NCBI GenBank assembly: GCA_004332335.1
Contig: SISS01000024.1
Coordinates: 1 to 64,000, forward strand
DNA: 64,000 nucleotides
Source: Methanoregulaceae archaeon UXB-2016
GTDB taxonomy: Archaea; Halobacteriota; Methanomicrobia; Methanomicrobiales; Methanospirillaceae
Direction: 5' to 3'
This document shows, piece by piece, positions 32,782 to 40,942 of this stretch (the stretch's first letter is position 1; each line of letters begins with the position of its first letter). The notes below the pieces were generated by a model that did not search any database, was not told where the DNA came from, and was given only the letters and a program-made list of their open reading frames with translations. The position numbers and the translations under genes are program-made.

Positions 32782-34334
32782 AGATATCGCCCCCGCCGCC
32801 GTATCTCCTCTTCGCGTGCGAGTGCTGCGTCCGCCCCGGAGAAGACCGCCCGATACCCCTTCACGAACGCCTCTGTCAGGGGAGTGGCCTCGGGGACGGC
32901 CGAAGCGAGGGTCTGGAGGAAGACGTGGAGGTCCACGCCCCGCGCCTCGAGCTCTTCGGTCGCCTGGGCGAGGCCGAAGTCGATCACGACGACCTGGTCG
33001 CCGCGCACGATCATGTTCGAGCTCGTCAGGTCGCCGTGGACGATCCCAGCGCCGTGGAGGCGTCCGACGGCCTCGCCCGCAGCCCGGAGCCGGTCGGGGG
33101 CGAGCGCGGCCTTGAGAACTTCCCCCTGCACCCGCTCCATCACGATCGTCGTGCCGTCGATATCGCGGATGATCGGGGTGGGGACCCCGGCCCGACGCGC
33201 CGCGGCCAGAAGGCGCGCCTCAGAACGCGTTCGCTCATGGCGGAGCCGCCGGTCGAGCTCGGGCGCGCGGTAGCGTTTCTCAACCCGACGCTTGGTTGCA
33301 TCGATCGTGCCGAGCTCGATCACGGCCTCGGCTCCGCGCGGCTCGACCCGGAAGAAGGTCTCGGGGCGGTCCTCCCGCCACGGGCAGGGAACCTGGTCGA
33401 TCCGGTAGTTCGGGTCAACCCGGGACTCGGATACGGGGACGGTCATGCCGTGGGCGAGCTGGAGCCGGCCCGTATACGCGATCATGGCTCCGTTGTCGCC
33501 GAGGTAGACCGGTTCGGGCACAAAGAACCCGGCGCCACGGTCCTCGCACATCTCGGCGAGCATCTGCTGGAGCCGACGGTTTGCACCGACTCCGCCGACG
33601 AGCAGGACCTCCTCCTTTCCGGCGTGCGCGAGCGCTCGCTCGGTCACCTCGACGCACATTGCGAACCCGGTCTCCTGGAGGCTGTGGCAGACGTCCTCGA
33701 GGGGGGCCTGTGAGGCCGATGCTGCGGTCACGAGCCCAGAGAATGCGAGGTCCATGCCCTTGACCGTGTACGGCAGGTCGATAAGGCCACCATCGCGCGC
33801 CAGATGCTCTATTTGGGGGCCGCCGGGGTGAGGGAGTCCCCGGCTCCGGGCGAACTTGTCGAGCGCGTTACCGAGCCCGACATCGAGGGTCTCGCCAAAG
33901 ACCCGGTACCTTCCGGCAAGAAAGCCGATCACCTGGGTGTTCGCGCCCGAGGCGTAGAGCACAATCGGGTCCTCGCAGCCGGTTGCGAACCGTCCGATCT
34001 CCACGTGGGCCAGGCAGTGGTTCACCCCGACGAGCGGCACCTCCAGTGCGAGCGCAAGTGCTCGGGCTGCGGTCGCGACCGTTCGGAGACACGGGCCGAG
34101 CCCGGGCCCCTGCGAGAACGCGACCGCGGCCGGTCGCCCGGCAGTTGCAAGGATCGGGGCGAGCACCTCCCGCATACGGGCCGCATGGTGCTGGGCCGCT
34201 TCGCGCGGATGAATCCCACCTGTCGGTGGGCGGTAGGGATCCGAACGGAGGGCGATCAGGTCGTCGTGAAAAAGAGCGGCACTGAGGTTCCACGCAGTGC
34301 CTTCGAGGCCGAGTACCTTCCCGGTCGCCGACAT
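32778..34334 (-). CDS. Kae1-Bud32 fusion (KEOPS; t6A37 tRNA modification)
   Basis: Bifunctional 518-residue protein of the KEOPS complex that makes N6-threonylcarbamoyladenosine at position 37 of ANN-decoding tRNAs. The Kae1 part (about 1-325) shows LGLEGTAWNLSAAL, the metal-binding NHCLAHVEIGRF (HxxxH) and YLGDNGAMIAYTG. The Bud32 atypical kinase part (about 335-518) shows EKRYRAPELD, IVHGDLTSSNMIV and VIDFGLA. The fusion is as in Methanocaldococcus. ATG 34334 (MSATGKVLGLEGTA) is preferred over an upstream in-frame ATG inside the S27ae gene. It is 8 bases after rps27ae. Confidence 0.96.
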   Translation of the reverse strand: MSATGKVLGLEGTAWNLSAALFHDDLIALRSDPYRPPTGGIHPREAAQHHAARMREVLAPILATAGRPAAVAFSQGPGLGPCLRTVATAARALALALEVPLVGVNHCLAHVEIGRFATGCEDPIVLYASGANTQVIGFLAGRYRVFGETLDVGLGNALDKFARSRGLPHPGGPQIEHLARDGGLIDLPYTVKGMDLAFSGLVTAASASQAPLEDVCHSLQETGFAMCVEVTERALAHAGKEEVLLVGGVGANRRLQQMLAEMCEDRGAGFFVPEPVYLGDNGAMIAYTGRLQLAHGMTVPVSESRVDPNYRIDQVPCPWREDRPETFFRVEPRGAEAVIELGTIDATKRRVEKRYRAPELDRRLRHERTRSEARLLAAARRAGVPTPIIRDIDGTTIVMERVQGEVLKAALAPDRLRAAGEAVGRLHGAGIVHGDLTSSNMIVRGDQVVVIDFGLAQATEELEARGVDLHVFLQTLASAVPEATPLTEAFVKGYRAVFSGADAALAREEEIRRRGRYL

Positions 34335-34342
34335 CGATGGGA

Positions 34343-34534
34343 CTACTTTTTGAACTCGGTGTAGCCGCAGCGGCCGCACGCGGCCCGGTCCTCGTGCTCG
34401 GCCAGGACCACGCCTGTGCCGCAGCGCGGGCAGTAGCGCCGCTTGAGCGTCGCCTTCTCCCCCTCGACCGTGAAGTATGCCGAGCGCTTGATCGCGACGC
34501 TCGCGGCCTTCTTGCCCTTTGCCGGTGCGGCCAT
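34343..34534 (-). CDS. rps27ae: 30S ribosomal protein S27ae
   Basis: 63-residue zinc-ribbon ribosomal protein with CPRCGTG and CGRCGYTEF knuckles (residues 35-60) and a basic N-terminus ([14 protein letters not shown]). It starts 2 bases after rps24e; the archaeal gene pair S24e-S27ae is conserved. Confidence 0.96.
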   Translation of the reverse strand: MAAPAKGKKAASVAIKRSAYFTVEGEKATLKRRYCPRCGTGVVLAEHEDRAACGRCGYTEFKK

Positions 34535-34536
34535 GC

Positions 34537-34830
34537 TCAGGCCTCCTCTGCCGGCTTCGGCTGGCCGCGGGAGATCAGGTACGCCGGCTCGGCACGGTTG
34601 CGTGCCTCCTCGGTGTCGTAGACCCGGATCATCCCCTCGGCCTGCATCATTCCATATCGGGTCGAAAGCGTGTCGAGCACGGCGAGGTGCTCCCCGACGT
34701 TCTTCATGGCGCAGAGTCGCCCGATAATCTCTTTTCGTGAAGGCGTCGGCCCGTCGTGCGTGAGGACGAACCGCAGCTCCCGCCGGCTCAGAAGCTCATT
34801 GCGGGTGTCCTGTATGATCTCAAACTCCAT
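34537..34830 (-). CDS. rps24e: 30S ribosomal protein S24e
   Basis: 97-residue ribosomal protein: [40 protein letters not shown], and the end [19 protein letters not shown] are typical. ATG 34830 has GAGG 6 bases upstream. A TATA box at 34860-34870 suggests it starts its own transcript (S24e-S27ae-Kae1/Bud32-ITPase, perhaps L40e) next to the Spt4/Rpo7 unit. Confidence 0.96.
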   Translation of the reverse strand: MEFEIIQDTRNELLSRRELRFVLTHDGPTPSRKEIIGRLCAMKNVGEHLAVLDTLSTRYGMMQAEGMIRVYDTEEARNRAEPAYLISRGQPKPAEEA

Positions 34831-34859
34831 CGATATCCTCTAGCTATAAGGGAACTGGT

Positions 34860-34870
34860 CTTATAAAATA
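34860..34870 (-). promoter_or_regulatory. TATA box of the S24e unit
   Basis: TATTTTATAAG on the minus strand, 30-40 bases before ATG 34830, in the only gap (48 bases) of this gene block. It supports an internal transcript start. Confidence 0.5.
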
Positions 34871-34878
34871 TGGCCTGA

Positions 34879-35367
34879 TCACGCCTCGACAAAGAGGTCG
34901 AAGAGTGCGGCGGCTCGGCGGCGCTGTTCATCGTCGATCAGAGAGATGACGACGCCCTCGCCGGGCTGGCCGTAGACAAGGATCGAGCCGTCGGGGGCGG
35001 CGAGTGCAAGCGGGACCACGGCAAGATCCTCCTCGCCTTCGACCACGATCAGGGCTGGGGGCGAGGCCAGCCCGTCCCTGACGGCCAAGGCCAGCTCGTC
35101 GGTCAGGTATCCCGCCGGGTTCTTGACCCGGATGACCCGGGCCCCGGGGATCCTGACCGGCGGGACCGGGACGTCCCTGGCTGTGAACCCGTCCACGACC
35201 GCAACAGTGGGAAAGAGTCCCTCTGCCACCAGCCCCGCGGTGACCACGTCCCCGACCGAGAGGATGGTCCGCCCCTCGAGCACGGGTCGAGCCGCGCCGA
35301 TCGAGGGGTGGAGCCGTCCGTAGGGCGCGCGAAAGGCGTCCCGGTGCTGGTCGGGGAGGCGGTGCAT
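34879..35367 (-). CDS. GTP-dependent dephospho-CoA kinase (DUF359)
   Basis: Final step of archaeal coenzyme A synthesis: phosphorylates dephospho-CoA with GTP. It has 162 residues, the usual size of the DUF359 family. Seen: LSVGDVVTAGLVAEG, VAVVDGFTARD, RVIRVKNPAGYLTDEL, LIVVEGEEDLAVVPLALAAPDGSILVYGQPGEG. ATG 35367 shares one base with the preceding stop (TGATG). It sits at the end of the aIF2-gamma/Rpo7/Spt4 block, where DUF359 is commonly found in archaea. Confidence 0.92.
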   Translation of the reverse strand: MHRLPDQHRDAFRAPYGRLHPSIGAARPVLEGRTILSVGDVVTAGLVAEGLFPTVAVVDGFTARDVPVPPVRIPGARVIRVKNPAGYLTDELALAVRDGLASPPALIVVEGEEDLAVVPLALAAPDGSILVYGQPGEGVVISLIDDEQRRRAAALFDLFVEA

Positions 35368-35576
35368 CACCGGACCTTCAGGGCGTACCGGCCCGGAAGG
35401 GTGATGTTGATCTTCTTGGCGACCTCGGAGTGACGAGGGTCGATCACGACGAGATACCCCGACCAGTCGGTCGAGAGGTTCGCCGTGCTGCAGATCACGC
35501 AGGACTCGCCTTCGACCACCCGGTGGCACTCGCGGCAGACCTTGGGGAGCAGTTTCTCACGGCGACGAACGACCAT
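35367..35576 (-). CDS. spt4: Transcription elongation factor Spt4 (RNA polymerase subunit E'')
   Basis: 69-residue zinc protein that pairs with Spt5 to keep RNA polymerase processive. Seen: CRECHRVVEGESCVIC (four zinc ligands), then LSTDWSGYLVVIDPRHSEVAKKI. It is flanked by TGATG one-base overlaps with rpo7 upstream and the DUF359 gene downstream, so the three are translated in series. Confidence 0.96.
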   Translation of the reverse strand: MVVRRREKLLPKVCRECHRVVEGESCVICSTANLSTDWSGYLVVIDPRHSEVAKKINITLPGRYALKVR

Positions 35577-36157
35577 CAGCGACCACCCCGCTTCTCCTTC
35601 TCTTCGCGCTCGCTTCGGAGTTCGTCCTCAAGCCAGAGGTCGGTTCCAAGGCCGGTCTGGCGCATGGTCAGCCCGATCTTCGAGTCGCGGGGCTCACGCT
35701 CGTTCAGGGAGAGGGTGACGACCCGGACCCGGACTCGTTCGCCGACGGCGATGTACCGCCCGGAGTCCTTGCAGATCAGGCGGCCGTTCATCTCGTCGTA
35801 GGTGATGAACTCGTCCGAGATTTGGCTGACATGGAGCATCGCATCGATGGGTCCGAGGCTGATAAAGGAGCCGAAACTCGTGGTCTCGACCACGATCCCC
35901 TCGAGCACCTCCTGCAGGGACAGGCGGAGGGAGAGCGCCTCGAAGAGGACGTCGTAGTAGATGGCACCGTCTCCGGGAACCAGCTCTCCCTCGCCCACCT
36001 TGAGCACTCTCGTCACCGCGATAAAGATCCCGATCTCCTTGTCAATGCTTCCTTCGAGCTGCTCCTGCAGCACGTCCAGGATCACGAGCTCCAGGTTCTC
36101 GCCCAGTCGATGGGGGGGCACCCGGACTTTGTCCTCGAGCTTCAATCGATAATACAT
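35576..36157 (-). CDS. rpo7: RNA polymerase subunit Rpo7 (RpoE')
   Basis: 193-residue stalk subunit of archaeal RNA polymerase (Rpb7 homologue). Seen: the N-terminal RNP-like MYYRLKLEDKVRVPPHRLGENL domain and the C-terminal S1 domain (EGIVVETTSFGSFISLGPIDAMLHVSQI), ending in an acidic/basic tail. ATG 36157 has GGAG 5 bases upstream, which decides the start over an upstream in-frame ATG. Its stop overlaps the Spt4 start. Confidence 0.96.
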   Translation of the reverse strand: MYYRLKLEDKVRVPPHRLGENLELVILDVLQEQLEGSIDKEIGIFIAVTRVLKVGEGELVPGDGAIYYDVLFEALSLRLSLQEVLEGIVVETTSFGSFISLGPIDAMLHVSQISDEFITYDEMNGRLICKDSGRYIAVGERVRVRVVTLSLNEREPRDSKIGLTMRQTGLGTDLWLEDELRSEREEKEKRGGR

Positions 36158-36176
36158 GGCATCTCCTCTCTTCCGC

Positions 36177-36560
36177 TCATCGTCTCTCCAGGGTGATCCG
36201 GCGCGGTCCACGCAGTGCAAGCACCGGTACGCCGTCGTCGAGCAGGGCTCGCCTGAGCTCCCGGTCGCTCGTCACCACCATGCAGTCGTGAGATCGCGCG
36301 TACCGGGCAATCCGGCCATCGACCGTTCCGTCCTCCGCAGGGCCGAGGGACTCCTCGGCGCAGCGGCGGGCGAGTGCGAGGCCAAAACGAGCCGCAGCCC
36401 CCCGGCGTCCCCGTTGCCGGGCGAGGCCGGAGAGCTCGGCGCGGACCTCGGTCGGGACCATCGGGTCGAACGCCCCGATCAGGGCCTGCACCTCGGAGAA
36501 GAGGTCCACTCCGTGCTCCAGCGGGGTCATCAGTGCGTTCGCATCAAAGAGCACCCTCAC
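36177..36560 (-). CDS. PIN-domain protein (Fcf1-like ribonuclease)
   Basis: Small predicted metal-dependent RNase of 127 residues. Seen: the N-terminal acidic motif [13 protein letters not shown], Glu in [11 protein letters not shown], and the C-terminal acidic cluster [29 protein letters not shown], as in PIN domains of the Fcf1/Utp24 type. The start is GTG 36560, overlapping the aIF2-gamma stop as GTGA. Its fixed place between aIF2-gamma and Rpo7 in archaea suggests rRNA processing (inference) rather than a toxin; no antitoxin is adjacent. Confidence 0.87.
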   Translation of the reverse strand: MRVLFDANALMTPLEHGVDLFSEVQALIGAFDPMVPTEVRAELSGLARQRGRRGAAARFGLALARRCAEESLGPAEDGTVDGRIARYARSHDCMVVTSDRELRRALLDDGVPVLALRGPRRITLERR

Positions 36561-37792
36561 TCGGTGAGGACGCCCATCCCGATCAGTCGCCACCGGGCTC
36601 CGACCTGTCGGCTGATGGCGATCCGGGCGCCGATTGCGGCGCAGACCGGACGCTTCAGCTGCATCTCAACAGTCTCTTTCTTCGATCCCGTAACGACCCC
36701 GACCGTGACTGCGGTCCCGACCGAGAGCATGAGGGGCTCGTTGTGTTTCAGCGGCTCGATCTTGAGCTCACTCGTGGCGCCGACAACCCGCTCCATCAGG
36801 GTGACCCGGAACCGGAGGCGCTCCCAGACTGGGGGGAGCGAGCCCGGGTAGCCCGCGATCTGGCCGGCCACGGCGTCCGACTTCGTTAGGGCCGGGTCGA
36901 GCTTGGTCGCGACACCGAGCAGCCCGCCCGGCGTCGCGTCCAGGATCTTCTTATGGCCCATGTTGATCGAGGTGATCTTGGTCGTGATCGGCTCCCACCG
37001 GGTTCGGCCCTCGGTATGGGTCTGCCGGCCCGGCCGGATCTCGATCTCGTCTCCCTCGTGGAGGACTCCCTGGATCAGGGAGCCGCCGATCACGCCGCCC
37101 TTGATGTCCTTCCAGGACGCGCCGGGCTTGTTGATATCAAACGAGCGGGCGACGAGCATGATCGGAGCCGCCTCCGGATCCCGCACCGGGATCGGGATCG
37201 TCTGGTCCAGGGCTGCGATCAGGGAGCCAATATTGATCCCTTTCTGCGCTGAGAGCGGAATGATCGGTGCGCCCTCGGCGATCGTGCCCTTGATGAACTC
37301 CTTGATCTTACCGTAGTGCTCGATCGCAACCTTCTGCGAGACCACATCGATCTTGTTCTGTACAATCACGATCCGCCGGATCCCGACGAGCTGGAGCGCC
37401 ATCAGGTGCTCCTTCGTCTGGGGTTGCGGACACTGCTCGTTCGCCGAGATCACGAGCATGGCTCCGTCCATCAGGGCCGAGCCCGAAAGCATCGTCGCCA
37501 TCAGGGTCTCGTGCCCGGGGGCGTCAACAAATGAGACCGAGCGGAACGGAACCGCTTCGCCCCCGCAGACCGGACAGGTCTCCGAGGTGGTCAGAGCATC
37601 GCTCCCCTCGCACTGCTGGCAGCGATAGAAGGTTGCATCGGCATACCCGAGTCGGATCGAGATCCCCCGTTTGATCTCTTCCGAGTGGCGATCGGTCCAC
37701 GTGCCCGTCAGCGAATTGACGAGCGTGGTCTTTCCGTGGTCTACATGCCCCACGACTCCGATATTCACGCTCGGGATGGTCACGTCATCCAA
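36557..37792 (-). CDS. eif2g: Translation initiation factor aIF2 gamma subunit
   Basis: GTPase subunit of aIF2, which carries initiator Met-tRNA to the ribosome; 411 residues. Seen: G1 VGHVDHGKT, zinc ribbon CQQCEG...CPVCGG, G3 DAPGHE, G4 NKID, and the two beta-barrel domains. The start codon is TTG at 37792 with GAGG 4 bases upstream; the ATG overlapping it runs at once into a stop. A GTG three codons downstream (37783) is an alternative. It is the first gene of a block with PIN, rpo7, spt4 and DUF359. Confidence 0.96.
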   Translation of the reverse strand: MDDVTIPSVNIGVVGHVDHGKTTLVNSLTGTWTDRHSEEIKRGISIRLGYADATFYRCQQCEGSDALTTSETCPVCGGEAVPFRSVSFVDAPGHETLMATMLSGSALMDGAMLVISANEQCPQPQTKEHLMALQLVGIRRIVIVQNKIDVVSQKVAIEHYGKIKEFIKGTIAEGAPIIPLSAQKGINIGSLIAALDQTIPIPVRDPEAAPIMLVARSFDINKPGASWKDIKGGVIGGSLIQGVLHEGDEIEIRPGRQTHTEGRTRWEPITTKITSINMGHKKILDATPGGLLGVATKLDPALTKSDAVAGQIAGYPGSLPPVWERLRFRVTLMERVVGATSELKIEPLKHNEPLMLSVGTAVTVGVVTGSKKETVEMQLKRPVCAAIGARIAISRQVGARWRLIGMGVLTE

Positions 37793-37833
37793 AAGTCCTC
37801 GAACCTCCCTACTGTATATATGGCGATCCTACT

Positions 37834-37841
37834 TATACGTG
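37834..37841 (-). promoter_or_regulatory. TATA box of the aIF2-gamma operon
   Basis: CGTATAAG on the minus strand, 42-49 bases upstream of the TTG start, allows a leader of about 20 bases containing GAGG. A second AT-rich element, CCATATATACAG (37812-37823), is nearer, but would place the transcript start at the codon itself. Confidence 0.45.
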
Positions 37842-37972
37842 TGGTGTCATGCAAAATGGGGGCCGGTTCCTGCGGAAAATCCAGTACAAACCGGTCCTCT
37901 GTCATACGAAGTGCTACTTTTTTGCAGTGAATTTCGCAATATTTAATACTGCCATCCAATAAACCGGTGAAT

Positions 37973-38389
37973 ATGGAGACCGAGCTCTCACGAATCGGCA
38001 TCTCGCTGCCGAAGAACCTTCTCGATCGATTCGACGAGATCATCACGGCTCGCGGGTACTCGTCCCGATCCGAGGGGATTCGTGACGCAATCCGGAACTA
38101 CATCACGTATTACCGATGGATGTCCGATGTCAAGGGAGAGCGGCAGGGCGTGATAACGATGATCTACGACCATGATCAACGCGGGCTTCTCCCGACTCTG
38201 ACCGACATCCAGCACGAGTTCCGCGAGACGATCCAGGCGACGCTCCATTCGCACGTTACCCACAATCGCTGTCTTGAGGTCGTGCTCGTTCACGGCGATG
38301 GCACCGAGCTCAAGGCGCTGGCCGAGCGGCTGATGTCACAGAAGGGAGTCGAGTCGGTCAAGCTGACGACGATCCCCATTGACGAGTAG
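37973..38389 (+). CDS. nikR: Nickel-responsive transcriptional regulator NikR
   Basis: Ribbon-helix-helix repressor with a C-terminal ACT-like nickel-binding domain; it represses nickel uptake when Ni is abundant. 138 residues from ATG 37973 (a GTG two codons upstream is possible; GGTGA precedes the ATG). Seen: RHH part LSRIGISLPKNLLDRFDEIITARGYSSRSEGIRDAIR and the full set of known Ni ligands at His81, His92, His94 and Cys100 (spacing identical to E. coli NikR). A TATA-like AATATTTAATAC lies 24-35 bases upstream. Methanogens need nickel for F430, hydrogenases and CODH; no nickel transporter is in the window. Confidence 0.95.
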   Translation: METELSRIGISLPKNLLDRFDEIITARGYSSRSEGIRDAIRNYITYYRWMSDVKGERQGVITMIYDHDQRGLLPTLTDIQHEFRETIQATLHSHVTHNRCLEVVLVHGDGTELKALAERLMSQKGVESVKLTTIPIDE

Positions 38390-38397
38390 AACCGGCC

Positions 38398-38685
38398 TCA
38401 TCCCCCTCCTTCGCAGCTGTTGTCGAGTTCGAACTGCGAGCCGTCGGCCCGGTAGAGCCCCTCACGTTCCCGTTCCAGCTGTGTCGTGAGATCCTCGACC
38501 TGCCCTTCACGCCGCTCACGAACCGTGCCGGCCCGCACCAGCTGGTCGAGCCGATAGAGGAGCCCGGTGGCGTCGAGCACGGCAAAGGTCTCTCCGTCCA
38601 CGGCCTGAAGTGCCGTGACGGTCCCGACCGTACCGGTCCGGGTATAGCGGACCCGTGTTCCGACCGCGCACTCTTCCATCTGCAT
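38398..38685 (-). CDS. DUF2098 family protein
   Basis: 95-residue methanogen-conserved protein of unknown function, recognised as DUF2098. Seen: an SH3-like barrel beginning EECAVGTRVRYTRTGTVGTV and continuing FAVLDATGLLYRLDQLV, then a charged helix. Start ATG 38685; ATG 38679 has the better spacing from GGGGGTG. It converges with nikR (8 bases apart) and lies 31 bases from the HDAC-like gene on the same strand. Confidence 0.8.
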   Translation of the reverse strand: MQMEECAVGTRVRYTRTGTVGTVTALQAVDGETFAVLDATGLLYRLDQLVRAGTVRERREGQVEDLTTQLEREREGLYRADGSQFELDNSCEGGG

Positions 38686-38716
38686 GCACCCCCGTGGACC
38701 GGTCCGGGGCATAAAT

Positions 38717-39697
38717 CTATCCTGTCAGCAGGCGGAGGGCCCGGACCACGCCCTCTGTCGACGGGCGGGGAGGTGTCAGGTGCGGAAGAGGAGCATCCCC
38801 AAGCAGGTCCTCGAAGATCGCATGCACCGCCTCCCCCTGCGATGGGCCGTATCCCCCTTCGAGGACGAGCGCGATCGGCCTGTCCAGGATCCCGGCAGCA
38901 GCCCCGGTCAGCACGCCGTAGTCCCCCGGCACGAGGGCCATGCCCGCCTTCGGGTCGTCGGCCAGCCCGTCCTGACCCGCCGAGACGATCAGCAGGTCGG
39001 GGTCGAAGTCCATGATCGCAGGGGCGAAGGCCTCGGAGATCACGTATGCGAGGTCGGCAAGGGTTGCGCCCGAGCCGAGGGGCGCGTTCAGAGTGAAGCC
39101 CCGCCCCTCTCCTTCACCGATCTCGTCGACCCAGCCGCTCCCCGGAAAGGCCCCCTGCTGGTGGACGGAGCAGAAGAGTACCCGGTCCGATGCGTAGAAG
39201 ATCTCCTGGGTGCCATTGCCGTGATGGAGGTCCCAGTCGAGGATGGCGATCCGGTCGGCCCCGTCATCGAGCAGGCTTGCGGCCGCCACGGCCGCGTTGT
39301 TGAAGATGCAGTAGCCCATGGCCCGGTTCCGCGTCGCATGGTGCCCCGGCGGACGGACGAGCGCAAAGGAGTGCTCCCCTGCACATGCCCGCCGTGCCGC
39401 CTCGATCGCCGAGCCGGCCGCATAGGCTGCGGTTTCGTAACTGCCGGGCGCAAGGTAGGTGTCCGGGGTCAGAAACGCGACCTCGGCCCCCGAGGCCGAG
39501 AGGCCGGCGATCCGGTCGACGTACTCCTCGTCGTGGACGCGCAGGAGATCGGCGACGGTTGCCCGGACCGGCGGGCGGCGCAGCACCCCTGTCGGGATGC
39601 GACGGTCGATCAGCTCGAGCCGTTCGCGGGACTCGGTATGGGCCGCGAGGTGATGGCACGAGAAGATCGGACCCGTGATCGCGGAGACCTTCGGCAC
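38717..39697 (-). CDS. Histone deacetylase superfamily protein
   Basis: Zinc-dependent deacetylase of the HDAC/acetylpolyamine amidohydrolase/AcuC superfamily, 326 residues. Seen: RPPGHHATRNRAMGYCIFNN with the catalytic His pair, DWDLHHGNGTQ with two zinc ligands, SAGQDGLADDP with the third, and the glycine-rich LEGGYG loop. The substrate may be acetyl-lysine in chromatin proteins, acetylpolyamine or a small metabolite. The start is ATG 39697, 6 bases after the glycosyltransferase stop, so the two may be cotranscribed. Confidence 0.94.
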   Translation of the reverse strand: MPKVSAITGPIFSCHHLAAHTESRERLELIDRRIPTGVLRRPPVRATVADLLRVHDEEYVDRIAGLSASGAEVAFLTPDTYLAPGSYETAAYAAGSAIEAARRACAGEHSFALVRPPGHHATRNRAMGYCIFNNAAVAAASLLDDGADRIAILDWDLHHGNGTQEIFYASDRVLFCSVHQQGAFPGSGWVDEIGEGEGRGFTLNAPLGSGATLADLAYVISEAFAPAIMDFDPDLLIVSAGQDGLADDPKAGMALVPGDYGVLTGAAAGILDRPIALVLEGGYGPSQGEAVHAIFEDLLGDAPLPHLTPPRPSTEGVVRALRLLTG

Positions 39698-39703
39698 GAC
39701 GCT

Positions 39704-40843
39704 CTACTCCTGGAGCATCTCCTCGAAGCACGCCTCGAACGCGGCGGCTTTGGTTCGCCAGTCGTACGCCGACATATCGATTTCGTACTCGGGGCGATCG
39801 CGGGCGAGTGTGAGTGCCTGGTCGACGAACTCGTCGTAGTCGCGGTAGATATGGAGGTGCTCGCCCCCGATCCGCTGCATATCTGGGATCGGGGTCGAGA
39901 GGATCGGCTTCGAGCAGGCCGAGTACTCGAAGAACTTGTTCGGAAGCGCGATGTCGATCCATTGGGGGGGCGAGAGGGGGATGGTGCAGACATCCATGGC
40001 CGCGATATAGGCGGGGAGCGAGGCGTAGGGCTGGGTCCCGGCGAACCGGACCCTGTCGGCCACCCCGAGCCGCTCGGCAAGCGCCCGGAGCTCGGGGAGA
40101 TATCCCGTGAAGAGCGAGCCGCCGACGACGAAGAGGAGCGCGCGCGGTTCCTTCTCAAGGATCCGAGGCAGGGCCTCGATCATCCGGTCGATCGCGTACC
40201 AGCGCTCGACCGAGCCGGAGAACCCGATCACGAAGTCGTCGGAGGCGATCCCGTACTCTTCGCGGATCGGCGCACCGTCCATGGGCCGGAAGATAGTCGT
40301 GTCGACTCCGTTCGTGATCAGGCCCGCCTGGTACCCGTATCCGGCGAGCTTGTCCACGAGTCCGGGCGAGACCGTCGTGATGCGATCCGAACGGTCCAGA
40401 TTGTGCTGGACGATCTTGAGGACCGACCGGCGGATCGTCTCCTTCAGCACGGGATTGTCGTAGTAGGCGGCGGCCGAATCGGGGAACCAGTCCTTGAGGT
40501 CGAAGAGGACCGGGATTTTGCGCCGGCGCGCGGCGTGGATCACGGCCGTCCCCGCGAGGACGTGGGCCGCGACCACGAGCTCGATCTTCTCCTCGCGGAT
40601 CACGCGCGAGAGGACCCGGTAGTGCTCGGGGGCGTTGAGGGTGTAATGAAAGAGCGGACTCTCGATCGCGAAACGGGTCGCCTCGTGGACGTGGAGCCGG
40701 GTCTCGCGTTCGGGTGCGCGGCTCACGTGGAAATGAGGGACATGGACCTCGTGGCGCCGCGCGAGCTCCTCGAAGATATAGTGGTGGCGAGATGGGACCG
40801 GATGGTGGATGTAGTCCTGAGTCGAGACGAGCAGGATCCGCAT
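39704..40843 (-). CDS. Glycosyltransferase family 4-type (GT-B)
   Basis: Sugar-nucleotide-dependent glycosyltransferase of 379 residues, probably cytosolic or membrane-associated. Seen: the N-terminal Rossmann domain (MRILLVSTQDYIHHPVPSRHH), the hinge and C-terminal domain with TTVSPGLVDKLA, NGVDTTIFRP, VIGFSGSVERWYAIDRMIEAL, and the donor-binding E in PNKFFEYSACSKPILSTPIPDM. No membrane helix. The acceptor is unknown; S-layer or lipid glycosylation is plausible. Confidence 0.9.
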   Translation of the reverse strand: MRILLVSTQDYIHHPVPSRHHYIFEELARRHEVHVPHFHVSRAPERETRLHVHEATRFAIESPLFHYTLNAPEHYRVLSRVIREEKIELVVAAHVLAGTAVIHAARRRKIPVLFDLKDWFPDSAAAYYDNPVLKETIRRSVLKIVQHNLDRSDRITTVSPGLVDKLAGYGYQAGLITNGVDTTIFRPMDGAPIREEYGIASDDFVIGFSGSVERWYAIDRMIEALPRILEKEPRALLFVVGGSLFTGYLPELRALAERLGVADRVRFAGTQPYASLPAYIAAMDVCTIPLSPPQWIDIALPNKFFEYSACSKPILSTPIPDMQRIGGEHLHIYRDYDEFVDQALTLARDRPEYEIDMSAYDWRTKAAAFEACFEEMLQE

Positions 40844-40942
40844 GATCGGAAGAGATCGGCCCCCATCCGCAATGAACCTCTCGATGGAGAGGAGGGCCGA
40901 GTTCGGCCCCCTTTCGGGGTGGAAATGTCACCTTTGAGGCGG

